DNA from: Streptomyces sp. NBC_00654
Lineage (GTDB): Bacteria > Actinomycetota > Actinomycetes > Streptomycetales > Streptomycetaceae
Direction: 5' to 3'
Assembly (NCBI RefSeq): GCF_026341775.1
Contig: NZ_JAPEOB010000001.1
Span: forward strand, 310,001 to 374,000
DNA: 64,000 nucleotides
Shown here: positions 34,341-44,021 of the stretch, piece after piece
Numbering within the stretch: position 1 is the first letter of the stretch
Layout of the letters: each line of letters opens with the position of its first letter
The notes under the pieces: generated by a model
What the model was told of the DNA's origin: nothing
The model's input: only the letters and a program-made list of their open reading frames with translations
Databases searched by the model: none
Program-made: the position numbers and the translations under genes

Positions 34341-34748
34341 ATGGCCACACACGCAGCCATGCCGACCCGTGGAGGTTCGCGGGTCCGCGCACGGGCACGC
34401 CATCACAGTCCGCTCGCCTGGGCCCTGCCGCTCACGCTGGGCGTCATCTTCGGCTTCTACGCGGCCTTCATCCGCCGCGACGGCGGCCCGAGCACCGGCG
34501 GGCAGGTGGTGCTCGGGCTGGTCTCGGGAGCGGCGCTGGCCGCGCTCTGCTTCGTACTGGGCCGGATCCAGCACGCGCTGCCGCGTGAGCTGAGAGCAGC
34601 GGCCTACGGCGGACTGACCGCCTGCGCGATCGGATTCCTGGTCAGCCTCACCGATACCAGCGTGCTGCGGTCCACCGGGCTGGGACTGGTGGTCGGGGCC
34701 GTGATGCTGTGCGTCTCGTTCTATGTCTTCTACACCCGGGAGGACTGA
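34341..34748 (+). CDS. Hypothetical membrane protein, four helices
   Basis: 135 aa. After a basic N terminus ([15 protein letters not shown]) come four hydrophobic segments: [57 protein letters not shown] and [20 protein letters not shown]. No recognisable domain. AAGGAG lies 10 nt before ATG 34341; earlier in-frame codons overlap the divergent promoter. Confidence 0.65.
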   Translation: MATHAAMPTRGGSRVRARARHHSPLAWALPLTLGVIFGFYAAFIRRDGGPSTGGQVVLGLVSGAALAALCFVLGRIQHALPRELRAAAYGGLTACAIGFLVSLTDTSVLRSTGLGLVVGAVMLCVSFYVFYTRED

Positions 34749-34801
34749 GCGTTCGGCACCGGGCAGGACCGAGCGCGCGGTCCCGTTCCCTCCGCGGGCG
34801 T

Positions 34802-34826
34802 GGCCGCCAGATTCAATCTGGCGACC
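34802..34826. promoter_or_regulatory. Inverted repeat upstream of the ABC exporter
   Basis: Dyad CGCCAGATT-C-AATCTGGCG (34805-34823) with outer GG/CC pairs across one mismatch. It lies in the 230-nt gap before the ABC transporter ATPase. AT-rich centre and symmetry suggest an operator more than a terminator. Confidence 0.4.
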
Positions 34827-34978
34827 GCGCCCCGTCGTCTGGCGCCCCTGGGGTGAGGGAGCCGCGAAGCCGGTCCCCTTCGGGAGCCACGGGCACGGGT
34901 CCGCCGGTCAGTACGGGGCGGAACTGCTGGGACCGGTCTTCGGCGCACCCCGCCCCATCGACGTACAGGGAACGGATC

Positions 34979-35950
34979 ATGAGTACTGAACTGGCCATCG
35001 AGACCGCGGGGCTGGTGAAGACCTTCGGCGAGAACCGCGCGGTGGACGGCGTCGACCTGGCTGTCCCGACCGGCACGGTCTACGGAGTCCTCGGACCCAA
35101 CGGCGCCGGGAAGACCACCACCGTACGGATGCTCGCGACGCTGCTGCGGCCGGACGGCGGCGAGGCACGGGTGTTCGGCAACGACGTCGTGAAGGACGCC
35201 GACGCCGTCCGCGGCAGGGTCAGCCTCACCGGGCAGTACGCCTCGGTCGACGAGGACCTCACCGGCAGCGAGAACCTGGTGCTGCTCGGACGCCTCCTCG
35301 GGCACGCCAAGCCGGCCGCCCGGACCCGGGCGGAGCAGCTGCTGGAGGGCTTCGGGCTGACCGGGGCGGCGGGAAAGCAGGTGAAGAACTACTCGGGCGG
35401 CATGCGGCGCCGGATCGACATCGCCGCCTCCATCCTGAACACCCCGGACCTGCTCTTCCTCGACGAGCCGACGACCGGTCTCGATCCGCGCAGCCGCAAC
35501 CAGGTGTGGGACATCGTGCGGACGGTCGTCGCCCAGGGCACCACGGTCCTGCTCACCACCCAGTATCTGGACGAGGCGGACCAGCTGGCGTCCCGGATCG
35601 CCGTCATCGACCACGGCAAGGTGATCGCGGAGGGGACCAAGGGCGAGCTGAAGGCCTCGGTCGGCTCCGGCACTGTCCATCTGCGGCTGCGCGACCCCGC
35701 GCAGCGGCCCGAGGCCGAGCGGGTGCTGGCGAGCGCCCTGGACGCGACGGTCCAGCGGGAACCGGACCCCCTGGCGCTGACGGCCCGGGTCACGGGGAAC
35801 GGCACCGAGCAGGGCGCGGCCGCGCAGGCCGCACGGGCGCTGGCGGAACTCGCCAGGTCCGGCATCACCGTCGACAACTTCTCGCTGGGACAGCCCAGCC
35901 TCGACGAGGTCTTCCTCGCACTCACGGACAAGAAGGGGGCGGCGGCATGA
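34979..35950 (+). CDS. DrrA-like ABC exporter ATPase
   Basis: 323 aa. Walker [11 protein letters not shown] (about 38-47), signature [15 protein letters not shown], Walker [13 protein letters not shown], and [20 protein letters not shown], where Gln replaces the usual H-loop His as in DrrA drug-resistance ATPases. The C-terminal DrrA-specific domain ends [19 protein letters not shown]. It energises the partner permease for export, typically of hydrophobic drugs or lipids. ATG 34979 follows AGGGA; the stop overlaps the permease ATG (ATGA), so the two are coupled. Confidence 0.9.
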   Translation: MSTELAIETAGLVKTFGENRAVDGVDLAVPTGTVYGVLGPNGAGKTTTVRMLATLLRPDGGEARVFGNDVVKDADAVRGRVSLTGQYASVDEDLTGSENLVLLGRLLGHAKPAARTRAEQLLEGFGLTGAAGKQVKNYSGGMRRRIDIAASILNTPDLLFLDEPTTGLDPRSRNQVWDIVRTVVAQGTTVLLTTQYLDEADQLASRIAVIDHGKVIAEGTKGELKASVGSGTVHLRLRDPAQRPEAERVLASALDATVQREPDPLALTARVTGNGTEQGAAAQAARALAELARSGITVDNFSLGQPSLDEVFLALTDKKGAAA

Positions 35951-36804
35951 GTACCACGACTGCCAGGACCGAACTCGACGAGGTCGCGCTCGCCGCACCG
36001 GACGCGGAGCGGCTCGCGTCCCTTCTGATGGGTCAGGAACGGCCGCCGAGGCCGAGCGCGCTGTCGGCCTCCGTCACCTTCGGATGGCGGGCCATGCTGA
36101 AGATCAAGCATGTGCCGGACCAGCTGTTCGATGTGACGGCGTTCCCGATCATGCTGGTCCTGATGTACACGTACCTCTTCGGCGGGGCGCTGGCCGGCTC
36201 GACCGAGGAGTACATCCAGTTCCTGCTGCCCGGCATCCTGGTGATGAGCGTCGTGATGATCACGATGTACACCGGGATCTCGGTCAACACCGACATCGCC
36301 AAGGGTGTCTTCGACCGCTTCCGTACGCTGCCGATCTGGCGGCCCGCGCCGATGGTCGGCTATCTGCTGGGCGATGTGCTGCGCTATGTGCTGGCCTCGC
36401 TGGTGATGCTCGTCGTCGGCATGATCATCGGCTTCCGGCCGGACGGCGGAGTGGTCGGGATGGTGGCGGGTGTGGCCCTGCTGCTGGTGTTCTCGTTCTC
36501 GTTCTCCTGGATCTGGACGATGTTCGGTCTGCTGCTGAAGACCGAGAAGTCGGTGATGGGCGTCAGCATGATGGTGATCTTCCCGCTGACGTTCCTGAGC
36601 AATGTGTTCGTCGACCCGAAGACGATGCCGGGCTGGCTCCAGGCCTTCGTGAACAACAGCCCGGTCACACATCTGGCCTCGGCGGTACGTGAGCTGATGG
36701 CCGGGAACCGGCCCACGGCGGAGATCGCCTGGACGCTCGGCTGGGCCGGGCTGTTCGTGGCGGTGTTCGGCCCGGTGACGATGCGGCTCTACAACCGCAA
36801 GTGA
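35947..36804 (+). CDS. DrrB-like ABC-2 permease
   Basis: 285 aa ABC-2 type permease. About 45 cytoplasmic N-terminal residues, then helices [59 protein letters not shown] and [20 protein letters not shown]. The characteristic region [20 protein letters not shown] precedes the last helix. Overlaps the ATPase stop by 4 nt. The pair probably exports a toxic small molecule; no biosynthetic genes adjoin. Confidence 0.9.
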   Translation: MSTTTARTELDEVALAAPDAERLASLLMGQERPPRPSALSASVTFGWRAMLKIKHVPDQLFDVTAFPIMLVLMYTYLFGGALAGSTEEYIQFLLPGILVMSVVMITMYTGISVNTDIAKGVFDRFRTLPIWRPAPMVGYLLGDVLRYVLASLVMLVVGMIIGFRPDGGVVGMVAGVALLLVFSFSFSWIWTMFGLLLKTEKSVMGVSMMVIFPLTFLSNVFVDPKTMPGWLQAFVNNSPVTHLASAVRELMAGNRPTAEIAWTLGWAGLFVAVFGPVTMRLYNRK

Positions 36805-36958
36805 CGGGCCACGCCCGGCGGGCGTACGGCGGGCCTCACGGACACCGCCCCGGACCTCGGCGTTCCGTTCCGGCGGCGCATCCTTGACCTTCCCCGCGGG
36901 GGAAGCCCCAGCATCGGTGGGGCCGGGCGGGAAGACGTCCGGCACGAGGAGGTACGTG

Positions 36959-38164
36959 GTGGAACGCGAAGGCCGTGCGGCGGGCGGGCTGGTGACGATC
37001 GGGGAGTTCGCCCGGTTGTCCCGGCTCTCCGCCAAGGCGCTGCGACGCTACGACGAACTGGGCCTGCTCCGCCCCGCCCTGGTCGATCCGGAGAACGGTT
37101 ACCGGTATTACGGCCGGGCGCAGGTGGAGACGGCCCGGCTGGTGGCGTGGCTGCGCAGGGTCGGCATGCCGCTCGGCCGGATCACCGCGGTGGTGGCGCT
37201 CGACCCGGGCGCAGCCGCCGCGGAGATCCGGGCCTACTGGGCGCGGGTGGAGGCCGAGACGGCGGCCCGGCGCGATCTGGCGACGTTCCTCATCGACCAT
37301 CTGTCAACGGAGGATGTCGCGATGCCGAAGACGCCGGACGATGCACAAGGCAGCAAGGACGCGTATGCGTACGACGGTCCCGGCAGCGGGGCCGGAGCCG
37401 GAACAGCGGCGCGGGGCGGGGCCGGGTGGGGGCTGGGCACGCTCGGCATCCGCTACGCGGCGCTCACCGAGACGGGGGCGGTGCGGGAGTCCAACCAGGA
37501 CGCGGCCTTCGCGGGGGCCCGGTTGCTGGCCGTCGCCGACGGCTTCGGGGAGAGCGGCGCCGAGGCGAGTGCGGCGGCCCTCGACGCGCTGAAACCGGCC
37601 GCACAGGCGGTGGTCGGCGCCGCGGACCTGCTCAACGCGCTGGAGGACGCGGCGGACCGCGCGTCCCGGGCGGTCCGGGACGCCGTCGCGGGGCGTCGTG
37701 CGCCGGAGGAGTCGGGGACCACGCTCACCGCGATGGTGTGGACCGGCTCCTGGCTGGGGCTGGTGCACATCGGGGACTCGCGGGCCTATCTGCTGCGGGA
37801 CGGCGAGCTGTTCCGGATCACGCACGACCACAGCCTGGTCCAGTCGATGATCGACGACGGTGCGCTGACCGTGGAGGAGGCGCGCTCCCACCCGCAGCGC
37901 GCGCTCCTGCTCAAGGCGCTGGCGGGCGGTGCCGGCACGGTGCGGACCCGGCCCGACGTCCGGTTGCACGAGGCCCGTCCCGGTGACCGCTACCTCCTGT
38001 GCTCGGACGGGCTGTCGGCGGTGGTGGACGAGGGGGACCTGCGCCGGGCGGTCACCGCGGCGGACGGTCCCGACACGGCCGTACGTGATCTGGCGGCCCT
38101 GGCCGCGGACGCCGGCGGTCCCGACAACGTGGCGTGTGTCGTCGCGGATGTCGTGGCGCTGTGA
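36959..38164 (+). CDS. MerR-type regulator fused to a PP2C Ser/Thr phosphatase
   Basis: 401 aa. MerR helix-turn-helix at about 13-85 (TIGEFARLSRLSAKALRRYD, ELGLLRPALVDPENGYRYYG), dimerisation helix to about 125, a Gly/Ala linker, then a complete PP2C domain (about 160-400): GAVRESNQDAAF, LAVADGFGESGAEASA, TTLTAMVWTGSWLGLVHIGD, SRAYLLRDGELFRITHDHS, LLCSDGLSAVVDEGD and GGPDNVACVVADV. All metal-binding Asp motifs are visible. A DNA-binding phosphatase fusion of this kind could couple ligand sensing to dephosphorylation of a regulator. GTG 36959 has GAGGAGG 6 nt upstream; GTG 36956 is adjacent. Confidence 0.88.
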   Translation: MEREGRAAGGLVTIGEFARLSRLSAKALRRYDELGLLRPALVDPENGYRYYGRAQVETARLVAWLRRVGMPLGRITAVVALDPGAAAAEIRAYWARVEAETAARRDLATFLIDHLSTEDVAMPKTPDDAQGSKDAYAYDGPGSGAGAGTAARGGAGWGLGTLGIRYAALTETGAVRESNQDAAFAGARLLAVADGFGESGAEASAAALDALKPAAQAVVGAADLLNALEDAADRASRAVRDAVAGRRAPEESGTTLTAMVWTGSWLGLVHIGDSRAYLLRDGELFRITHDHSLVQSMIDDGALTVEEARSHPQRALLLKALAGGAGTVRTRPDVRLHEARPGDRYLLCSDGLSAVVDEGDLRRAVTAADGPDTAVRDLAALAADAGGPDNVACVVADVVAL

Positions 38165-38191
38165 GGCGGGCGCGCGGACGGGCCGTCCGCG

Positions 38192-41100
38192 TCACAGGCG
38201 CCAGTCGGGAAGGTCGCCGGGGCGGTAGGCGCAGGTGGTGCCCGTGGTCACGGAATCCCGCAGATGCGCGGCCAGTTCGGGGTGCAGCGCGTCGAGCTTG
38301 CGCAGGGTGTCCCGGATGCGGGCGGTGACGGTCTTGCGGGCCCGTTCGGACTCGTCGCCCAGACGGCGGGTCCTGCCGCCGAGCCCGGCCGCGCGGCGCA
38401 GTTCGTCGAGCAGGGCCCGCCGCTCCCGGCCGTATTCCCCGACCCTCCGCACGTCGTCCCGCGCCGCGGCACGGTCGATCTCCGCGTCGAGCCGGTCCAG
38501 GCGCTCCTTGTAGCGGCGCCTGGCCTCCTCGTCGAGCACGGGGTCGCCCCCGAGCCGGCGGGCGGCGACCACCTGCTCGCCGCCCTCGGGGGCGAGCAGG
38601 TGTACGGCGGGGACGTCGGAGCCGGGCATCCGCAGCAGGGTGTGCAGGTCGCGGAGGCCCTTGGCGTCGGGCACATGGACGCTCAGCCCGGCCCAACGGA
38701 GCGACCACACGGGCCCGTTCCGCCGGAACTCCGGGGCGGCCGGTACGGCGATGTCCCCGGACGGCGGCCGCGGGGCGGAGCGGGCCCGCGAGGACGCGGC
38801 CCCGGACGCCAGATGGGTCAGGCCCAACTCGGCCGCTTCCCTGCCGACTTCGGTCAGCAGCCGGCCCGCCCACGCGGCGTCCTCCGAAGCGGCTCCCACT
38901 GCCGCGCCCACCGGGTCGCCCGCCGCGGCACCGGCTCCGCCCCCGCACCCGCCCCGGGCGAGCAGGGACTCCGCCAGGTGCAGCCGGGCGCGCACGGACC
39001 AGGGACGGGCGCCCAGGCGGTCCGAGGAGGCGACGGCCGCGGTGAGCCGGGCCACCGCCGCGTCCCGGTCCTCGCGGGCGGCGGCGAGCAGACCGAGCCA
39101 GAGGTCGACGGGACCGCTGATGTCGCACCCGTACAGCGAGACGACCCACTGCCCGGTGTACGGCGCGAGCGCCTCCTCGGCCCGGGAGATCAGCTGCCGG
39201 TCACCCGTCAGCGCGGCCGTCTGCGCCAGCAGCCGGAGCCACAGCGGGGTGAGGGGACGCGAGTAGGGGGCGGCCCGGTCGGACCTCTCGGCGATATGGC
39301 GCAGCGCGGGCGCCGCGTCGCCCTGCTCCACCGCCGTGATCGCCTCCAGCAGCCGGGAGTAGGGATATCCGGAGCCCGGCAGGCCGGTGAGGACCGCCTC
39401 GGCCCTCTCGTACCGCCCCTGGAGCAGCTGGTGGGCCCAGTGCAGATGGTCCGCCGTGAAGCCGAACGGCGACGCCTCGGCCTCGCCCTTGCCCAGCGCC
39501 TTGTCCGCGAGGGCCTCGTCGGCCTCGGCGAACCGCCCCTGGAGGGAGGCGATCAGGCCGGTGTCCACGGCGATGCCCAGGTCGAAGCGGGGCATGCCGG
39601 ACCGCTCGGCGAGCGTGACGTAGGTGCGGAACTGGTCCACGAACCGCGGGTCGCCGAGTTCCAGCAGGGTCACCCACCGCATCGACGTGGCGTGCAGCTC
39701 CATCTCGCGGTGGTGGGTGCGCCGGGCCACGGCGGTCATCTCGTCGGTCAGCGCCAGGCGTTCCGCCGAGGAGCCGAGCCCCCAGAGGGAGTCGTGGAGC
39801 GCCCAGAGGGAGAAGGCGAGCGCCTCGTCGTCCGAGCCGCGCCGGGCGAGCGAGACGATGTTGATGGCCAGTTCCTGGGCGAGCCGGTCGGCGGAGAGGT
39901 TCTCCTGCCCGTCCTTGCCGGTGAGCTTGCGGTGCGCCTCGCGCAGCAGGGTCGCCGTGGACGCGTCCCGGGAGCCCAGGGCGCCTTCGCGGTGCAGGGT
40001 CATCGCGACCCGGGCCAGCAGCTCCGGCTCGTCCAGCTCCTGGGCGAGTGCGACGACCCGGTCCAGACAGCGCTGCCCCTCCTCCTGCTCACCGCCGAGC
40101 CGCAGCTGCCAGGAGAGGTCCAGGCAGATCAGCGCGATCCGGCGGTGGTCCGGCGCCTCGCCGGTCGCCGTCTCCCCCTCCGCTGCGGCCAGGGCCCGCC
40201 GGTAGTGGCCGACGGCCTCCTCGCCGGCCAGCCGTCCCGAGGCGTCGCGGGCGGCCTCCAGCAACAGGTCGACACGGCGTTCGCGGTCCAGGGCCCCGCC
40301 CGCCAGATGGGCGTGCCGGGCGAGGTCACCGGGGAAGACGGCCCCGACGAGCCCGCTGTGGGCGTCCAGGTTCCGTACGACCTCCGCGTGGCGCGTGCGG
40401 ACCGCCGTCGTGTCCAGCGAGGCGTACAGCGTCTCGCGCAGCAGGTCGTGGGCGAAGGAGTAGTGCCCGGACGGGCGGGCGACGACGACGCGGGCCGAGA
40501 TCGCGCGTTCCAGCAGGGCTTCCACCTGCGGGACGGGTGCGCCGTGCACCACGGCGAGCACCTGGCGACGGAACTCCCGGCCGAGGACGGCCGCGGTGGT
40601 CAGCAGGGCGACCACCGGCTCGGGCAGCAGGGTCAGCCGCTGCCCGACCGCCTCGCGCACACCGGGCGGAATGGTGGAGAGCGGGCTGCCGCTGTGCCAG
40701 AGCCGGGCGGTCTGCTCGACGAAGAAGGGATTGCCGCCCGTACGCCGGTGGACCTCGTCGACCAGCCGCGCCGAGGGTTCCCGGCCCGTCGTGACGGCCA
40801 TCAGCGCGCCCACCTCGTCGCGGCCGAGGCCGGTCAGGGTGAGGGTGGCCGAGGCGCGGGAGACGAGCGGAGGGATCAGCTGCTGGAGGGGGTGTTCCGG
40901 GGCTTCCACCTCGACGTCCCGGTAGGTCCCGACGAGCAGCAGACGCTCGAACCAGGCGTGCTGGGCGGCGAACTCCAGGAGCCGCAGCGACGCCGGGTCG
41001 GCGCTGTGCAGATCGTCGAGGACGACTATCAGCGGGCGGCTCTGCGAGACCGTGACGAGGGCCGTGGTCACCGCGTCGTACAGCCCGAACGCCTCCGCGC

Positions 41101-41476
41101 CGTCCGGTGGACCCGCCTCCGGCTCCGGAGCTGTTCCCGGCCCGCTCCCCGGCTCGCCGAGCAGCACGCCCAGCCGTCCGTCCGACGCCTCCTGGGCCGC
41201 GGCCCACTCCTCGCCGGTGGCGGCGCGGCGCACACCGCGCAGCACCTGCACCCACGGCCAGTAGCCCGGGGTGCTGTCGGAGTCCCAGCAGGAACCGCCG
41301 ACCACGAGTGCCCCGCGCCGCTTCGCCCCGTGGGCGGCGTCCATGACGAGCGCCGTCTTTCCGATGCCGGCCTCGCCCGTGACCAGCACCAGGCCGCCGT
41401 GGCTGTCCGTCGCCCGGCCGATCTCGGAGCGGAGCACGCCTGCGGGATGGTCGCGCCCGAAGAGAGCAGGGGTCAT
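38192..41476 (-). CDS. Large AAA/STAND-like ATPase regulator, LuxR-LAL-like but without the LuxR helix-turn-helix
   Basis: 1094 aa. N-terminal ATPase: FGRDHPAGVLRSEIGRATDS, Walker A TGEAGIGKTALVMDA, Walker B LIVVLDDLHSADPASLRLLE, and GNPFFVEQTARL, as in LAL-type regulators. A long TPR-like helical region follows (e.g. GRFAEADEALADKALGKGEA). The C terminus has WAGLSVHVPDAKGLRDLHTL, LLAPEGGEQ and a basic, coiled DEEARRRYKERLDRLDAEID segment ending near a PGDLPDWRL tail. No LuxR DNA-binding module, so output may be through this C-terminal domain. ATG 41476 was preferred to 41500: TATCGT lies 6 nt before it and a terminator ends at 41505. Confidence 0.75.
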   Translation of the reverse strand: MTPALFGRDHPAGVLRSEIGRATDSHGGLVLVTGEAGIGKTALVMDAAHGAKRRGALVVGGSCWDSDSTPGYWPWVQVLRGVRRAATGEEWAAAQEASDGRLGVLLGEPGSGPGTAPEPEAGPPDGAEAFGLYDAVTTALVTVSQSRPLIVVLDDLHSADPASLRLLEFAAQHAWFERLLLVGTYRDVEVEAPEHPLQQLIPPLVSRASATLTLTGLGRDEVGALMAVTTGREPSARLVDEVHRRTGGNPFFVEQTARLWHSGSPLSTIPPGVREAVGQRLTLLPEPVVALLTTAAVLGREFRRQVLAVVHGAPVPQVEALLERAISARVVVARPSGHYSFAHDLLRETLYASLDTTAVRTRHAEVVRNLDAHSGLVGAVFPGDLARHAHLAGGALDRERRVDLLLEAARDASGRLAGEEAVGHYRRALAAAEGETATGEAPDHRRIALICLDLSWQLRLGGEQEEGQRCLDRVVALAQELDEPELLARVAMTLHREGALGSRDASTATLLREAHRKLTGKDGQENLSADRLAQELAINIVSLARRGSDDEALAFSLWALHDSLWGLGSSAERLALTDEMTAVARRTHHREMELHATSMRWVTLLELGDPRFVDQFRTYVTLAERSGMPRFDLGIAVDTGLIASLQGRFAEADEALADKALGKGEAEASPFGFTADHLHWAHQLLQGRYERAEAVLTGLPGSGYPYSRLLEAITAVEQGDAAPALRHIAERSDRAAPYSRPLTPLWLRLLAQTAALTGDRQLISRAEEALAPYTGQWVVSLYGCDISGPVDLWLGLLAAAREDRDAAVARLTAAVASSDRLGARPWSVRARLHLAESLLARGGCGGGAGAAAGDPVGAAVGAASEDAAWAGRLLTEVGREAAELGLTHLASGAASSRARSAPRPPSGDIAVPAAPEFRRNGPVWSLRWAGLSVHVPDAKGLRDLHTLLRMPGSDVPAVHLLAPEGGEQVVAARRLGGDPVLDEEARRRYKERLDRLDAEIDRAAARDDVRRVGEYGRERRALLDELRRAAGLGGRTRRLGDESERARKTVTARIRDTLRKLDALHPELAAHLRDSVTTGTTCAYRPGDLPDWRL

Positions 41477-41504
41477 GGCTACACGATAGGAGTACCCCAT
41501 GACA

Positions 41505-41542
41505 GCGGGCGGCCCCGCGTGGAATCACGCGGGGCCGCCCGC
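41505..41542 (-). terminator. 17-bp perfect hairpin after the universal stress gene
   Basis: Stem 41505-41521 pairs with 41526-41542 around a GAAT loop. It lies between the stress-protein stop (41651) and the start of the ATPase gene, leaving little room for a 5' leader on the latter. Confidence 0.85.
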
Positions 41543-41650
41543 TGCCCCGAAACCCCGGGCCCGGAGCCCGGCCCGCCGGTCACGACCGCCGGTCAGGACT
41601 GTCAGTCACCCGACGGTCAGTCTCGTACGACCCTCAGGTGCCCACGGCCG

Positions 41651-42073
41651 TCAGTCGCGTACGACCGTCACCGGGCAGGGCGCGTGCTGGGTGACGTGGA
41701 GGCTGACGGAGCCGAGCAGCGTGGCCTTGAAGCCGCTGTACCCGCGGGCACCCACGACCAGCAGATTCGCGCCCTTGGCCCGGTCCAGCAGGGCCTGGGC
41801 CGGGTTGCCGATGACCACGATCTTGCTGACCCCGGCCGCTCCCTCGGCGCCGAGGGACTCCTCCAGCGCCTCATTGAGGGACACGGTCGCCAGCGCCTGC
41901 GGATCGAAGTCCTCCGGCATGCCCGGCATCATGGACGCCCAGCTGGTCGCGGGGTACTCCCAGCTGTTCACGGCCTCCACCGAGTCACCGGTCAGCTCGG
42001 CCTGGCGTACGGCCCAGCGCAGTGCCTTGATCGACGAATCGGAGCCGTCCACACCTACGACGATCCTGCCCAT
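41651..42073 (-). CDS. Universal stress protein (UspA family)
   Basis: 140 aa. Begins MGRIVVGVDGSDSSIKALRW and ends with the ATP-binding loop VVGARGYSGFKATLLGSVSL (G-x2-G-x9-G-S), then HVTQHAPCPVTVVRD. Single Usp domain of normal length. Such proteins bind ATP and respond to energy or oxygen limitation. GGAGG precedes ATG 42073. Monocistronic, with a strong terminator at its 3' end. Confidence 0.92.
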   Translation of the reverse strand: MGRIVVGVDGSDSSIKALRWAVRQAELTGDSVEAVNSWEYPATSWASMMPGMPEDFDPQALATVSLNEALEESLGAEGAAGVSKIVVIGNPAQALLDRAKGANLLVVGARGYSGFKATLLGSVSLHVTQHAPCPVTVVRD

Positions 42074-42140
42074 ATCTGCCTCCAGCTAGGTCAAAGATCA
42101 GCTTTCGATCCAACTGTAGTCAAACAGGACAAGCCGTCGT

Positions 42141-42176
42141 GCGGTGGGTCGGTCCGGCGGGGGACCGGCCCACCGC
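42141..42176 (-). terminator. Terminator of the LLM/FMN reductase operon
   Basis: 15-bp stem with one G-T pair (42141-42155 with 42162-42176), 6-nt loop. A 16-bp perfect palindrome (42175-42190) follows immediately up to the reductase stop. Confidence 0.7.
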
Positions 42177-42190
42177 CGGACCGGTCCGGC

Positions 42191-42859
42191 TCAGTCGAGC
42201 CGGAGGTCGGCGAGCTGCTGTTCGAAGGGCACGACCGCGTCCTCGCCGGCGTCCAGGCCGGGCGTTCGGGCCGCGCCGGAGACCGTCCGGCCCATGACCG
42301 CCGAGGCCAGCTCGCCGCCCGCCCGCCGGATGCGGGACGGCAGGCCCTCGGTGTACTCGTCACCGGACGAGCCCCAGTCCTCCGAGGCTGCGTACACGGA
42401 CGTCGGGAGGGTGACGGCCCGCAGGTAGGCGAAGAGCGGACGCATCGCGTGCTCCAGGACCAGCGAGTGCCGGGCCGTGCCGCCCGTCGCCGCGATCACG
42501 ACGGGCTTCCCGGTCAGGGCGGTGTTGTCGATCAGGTCGAAGAACGACTTGAACAGTCCGCTGTACGAGGCGGTGAACACCGGTGTCACCGCGATCAGCC
42601 CGTCGGCCTCCGCCACGGTCTCGATCGCCTGCTTCAGGGCCTGCGGCGGGAAGCCGGTGACCAGGTGGTTGGCGATGTCGACGGCCAGATCGCGCAGCTC
42701 GATGACCTGGACCTCGACGCCGCGGTCCTGCTCCGTCCCCAGCCGTTCGCGGGCCGCCCCGGCCAGCCGGTCGGCCAGCATCCGGGTGGAGGAGGGCTTG
42801 CTCAGCCCGGCGGAGACGGCCACGATCCTCAGCGGCTCGGTCGCGATGGTGTCGAACAC
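42191..42859 (-). CDS. NAD(P)H-dependent FMN reductase (CE1759-like)
   Basis: 222 aa flavodoxin-fold reductase: LRIVAVSAGLSKPSSTRMLA (phosphate-binding loop), VTPVFTASYSGLFKSFFDLI and VVIAATGGTARHSLVLEHAM. Its gene starts (GTG 42859, GGAGG upstream) only 5 nt after the LLM monooxygenase stop, so the reductase would supply reduced FMN to that enzyme as a two-component monooxygenase. Acts in the cytosol. Confidence 0.88.
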   Translation of the reverse strand: MFDTIATEPLRIVAVSAGLSKPSSTRMLADRLAGAARERLGTEQDRGVEVQVIELRDLAVDIANHLVTGFPPQALKQAIETVAEADGLIAVTPVFTASYSGLFKSFFDLIDNTALTGKPVVIAATGGTARHSLVLEHAMRPLFAYLRAVTLPTSVYAASEDWGSSGDEYTEGLPSRIRRAGGELASAVMGRTVSGAARTPGLDAGEDAVVPFEQQLADLRLD

Positions 42860-42864
42860 GGTGG

Positions 42865-43971
42865 TCAGACCTCCTTCGAGGCATCGGTCGCGCCGTGCGC
42901 GGCGCGGGCGGCGGTCACCGCCGGGTGGACGGGGGCGTCCGGCACACCGGCCGGGCGCAGGCTGGCGAACTCCTTGCGCAGTACGGGCACGACTTCCTCG
43001 CCGAGGATGTCGAGCTGCTCCAGGACCGTCTTCAGCGGCAGCCCCGCGTGGTCCATCAGGAACAACTGGCGCTGGTAGTCGCCGACGGACTCACGGAAGG
43101 ACAGGGTCCGTTCGATGACCTCCTGCGGGGAGCCGACGGTCAGCGGGGTCTGCTCGGTGAAGTCCTCCAGGGACGGACCGTGTCCGTAGACCGGTGCGTT
43201 GTCGAAGTACGGGCGGAACTCCCGTACCGCGTCCTGCGAGTTCTTCCGCATGAACACCTGGCCGCCGAGGCCCACGATGGCCTGCTCGGCGGTGCCGTGG
43301 CCGTAGTGGGCGTAGCGCTTGCGGTAGAGGTCGACCATCTTCCTGGTGTGCTCCATGGGCCAGAAGATGTTGTTGTGGAAGAAGCCGTCGCCGTAGTACG
43401 CGGCCTGTTCGGCGATCTCCGGGGAGCGGATGGAGCCGTGCCAGACGAACGGCGGGACGCCGTCCAGCGGGCGCGGGGTCGCGGTGAAGGACTGGAGCGG
43501 CGTACGGAACTTGCCCTCCCAGTCGACGACGTCCTCGCGCCACAGCTTGTGCAGCAGCGCGTAGTTCTCGATGGCCATCGGGATGCCCTGGCGGATGTCC
43601 TTGCCGAACCAGGGGTAGACCGGTCCGGTGTTGCCGCGGCCCATCATCAGGTCGACGCGGCCGTCCGCGAGGTGCTGGAGGGTGGCGTAGTCCTCGGCGA
43701 TCTTCACCGGGTCGTTGGTGGTGATCAGCGTGGTCGAGGTGGACAGGATCAGGTTCTCGGTGCGGGCGGCGATGTAGCCGAGCGTCGTCGTCGGCGAGGA
43801 CGGGACGAACGGGGGGTTGTGGTGCTCACCCGTCGCGAACACGTCCAGGCCGACCTCCTCGGCCTTGAGCGCGATGGCGAGGGTCGCCTTGATCCGCTCG
43901 TGCTCGCTCGGTGTCGTGCCGGTCGTGGGGTCGGTGGTGACATCCCCGACGGTGAAGATCCCGAACTGCAT
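42865..43971 (-). CDS. LLM-class flavin-dependent monooxygenase (CE1758-like)
   Basis: 368 aa luciferase-like TIM barrel: MQFGIFTVGDVTTDPTTGTT, KAEEVGLDVFATGEHHNPPF, YATLQHLADGRVDLMMGRGN and FHNNIFWPMEHTRKMVDLYR. It uses FMNH2 from the next gene's product with O2 to oxidise an unknown substrate. ATG 43971 follows GGAGG; five upstream codons belong to the leader. An operator-like element, GTTCAATGTTCAAC on the coding strand, lies about 50 nt upstream and is shared with the pirin promoter. Confidence 0.88.
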   Translation of the reverse strand: MQFGIFTVGDVTTDPTTGTTPSEHERIKATLAIALKAEEVGLDVFATGEHHNPPFVPSSPTTTLGYIAARTENLILSTSTTLITTNDPVKIAEDYATLQHLADGRVDLMMGRGNTGPVYPWFGKDIRQGIPMAIENYALLHKLWREDVVDWEGKFRTPLQSFTATPRPLDGVPPFVWHGSIRSPEIAEQAAYYGDGFFHNNIFWPMEHTRKMVDLYRKRYAHYGHGTAEQAIVGLGGQVFMRKNSQDAVREFRPYFDNAPVYGHGPSLEDFTEQTPLTVGSPQEVIERTLSFRESVGDYQRQLFLMDHAGLPLKTVLEQLDILGEEVVPVLRKEFASLRPAGVPDAPVHPAVTAARAAHGATDASKEV

Positions 43972-44021
43972 GGCGCCCGCCTCCAAAGATGTGGAACTGA
44001 CTGATCAAGGAGCTGATAGTT

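Noticed and set aside
38264..43078. 1604-residue open frame on the + strand
   Set aside because: Antisense shadow of the ATPase, stress-protein and FMN reductase genes in GC-rich DNA; composition is Gly/Arg/Val-rich without domains.
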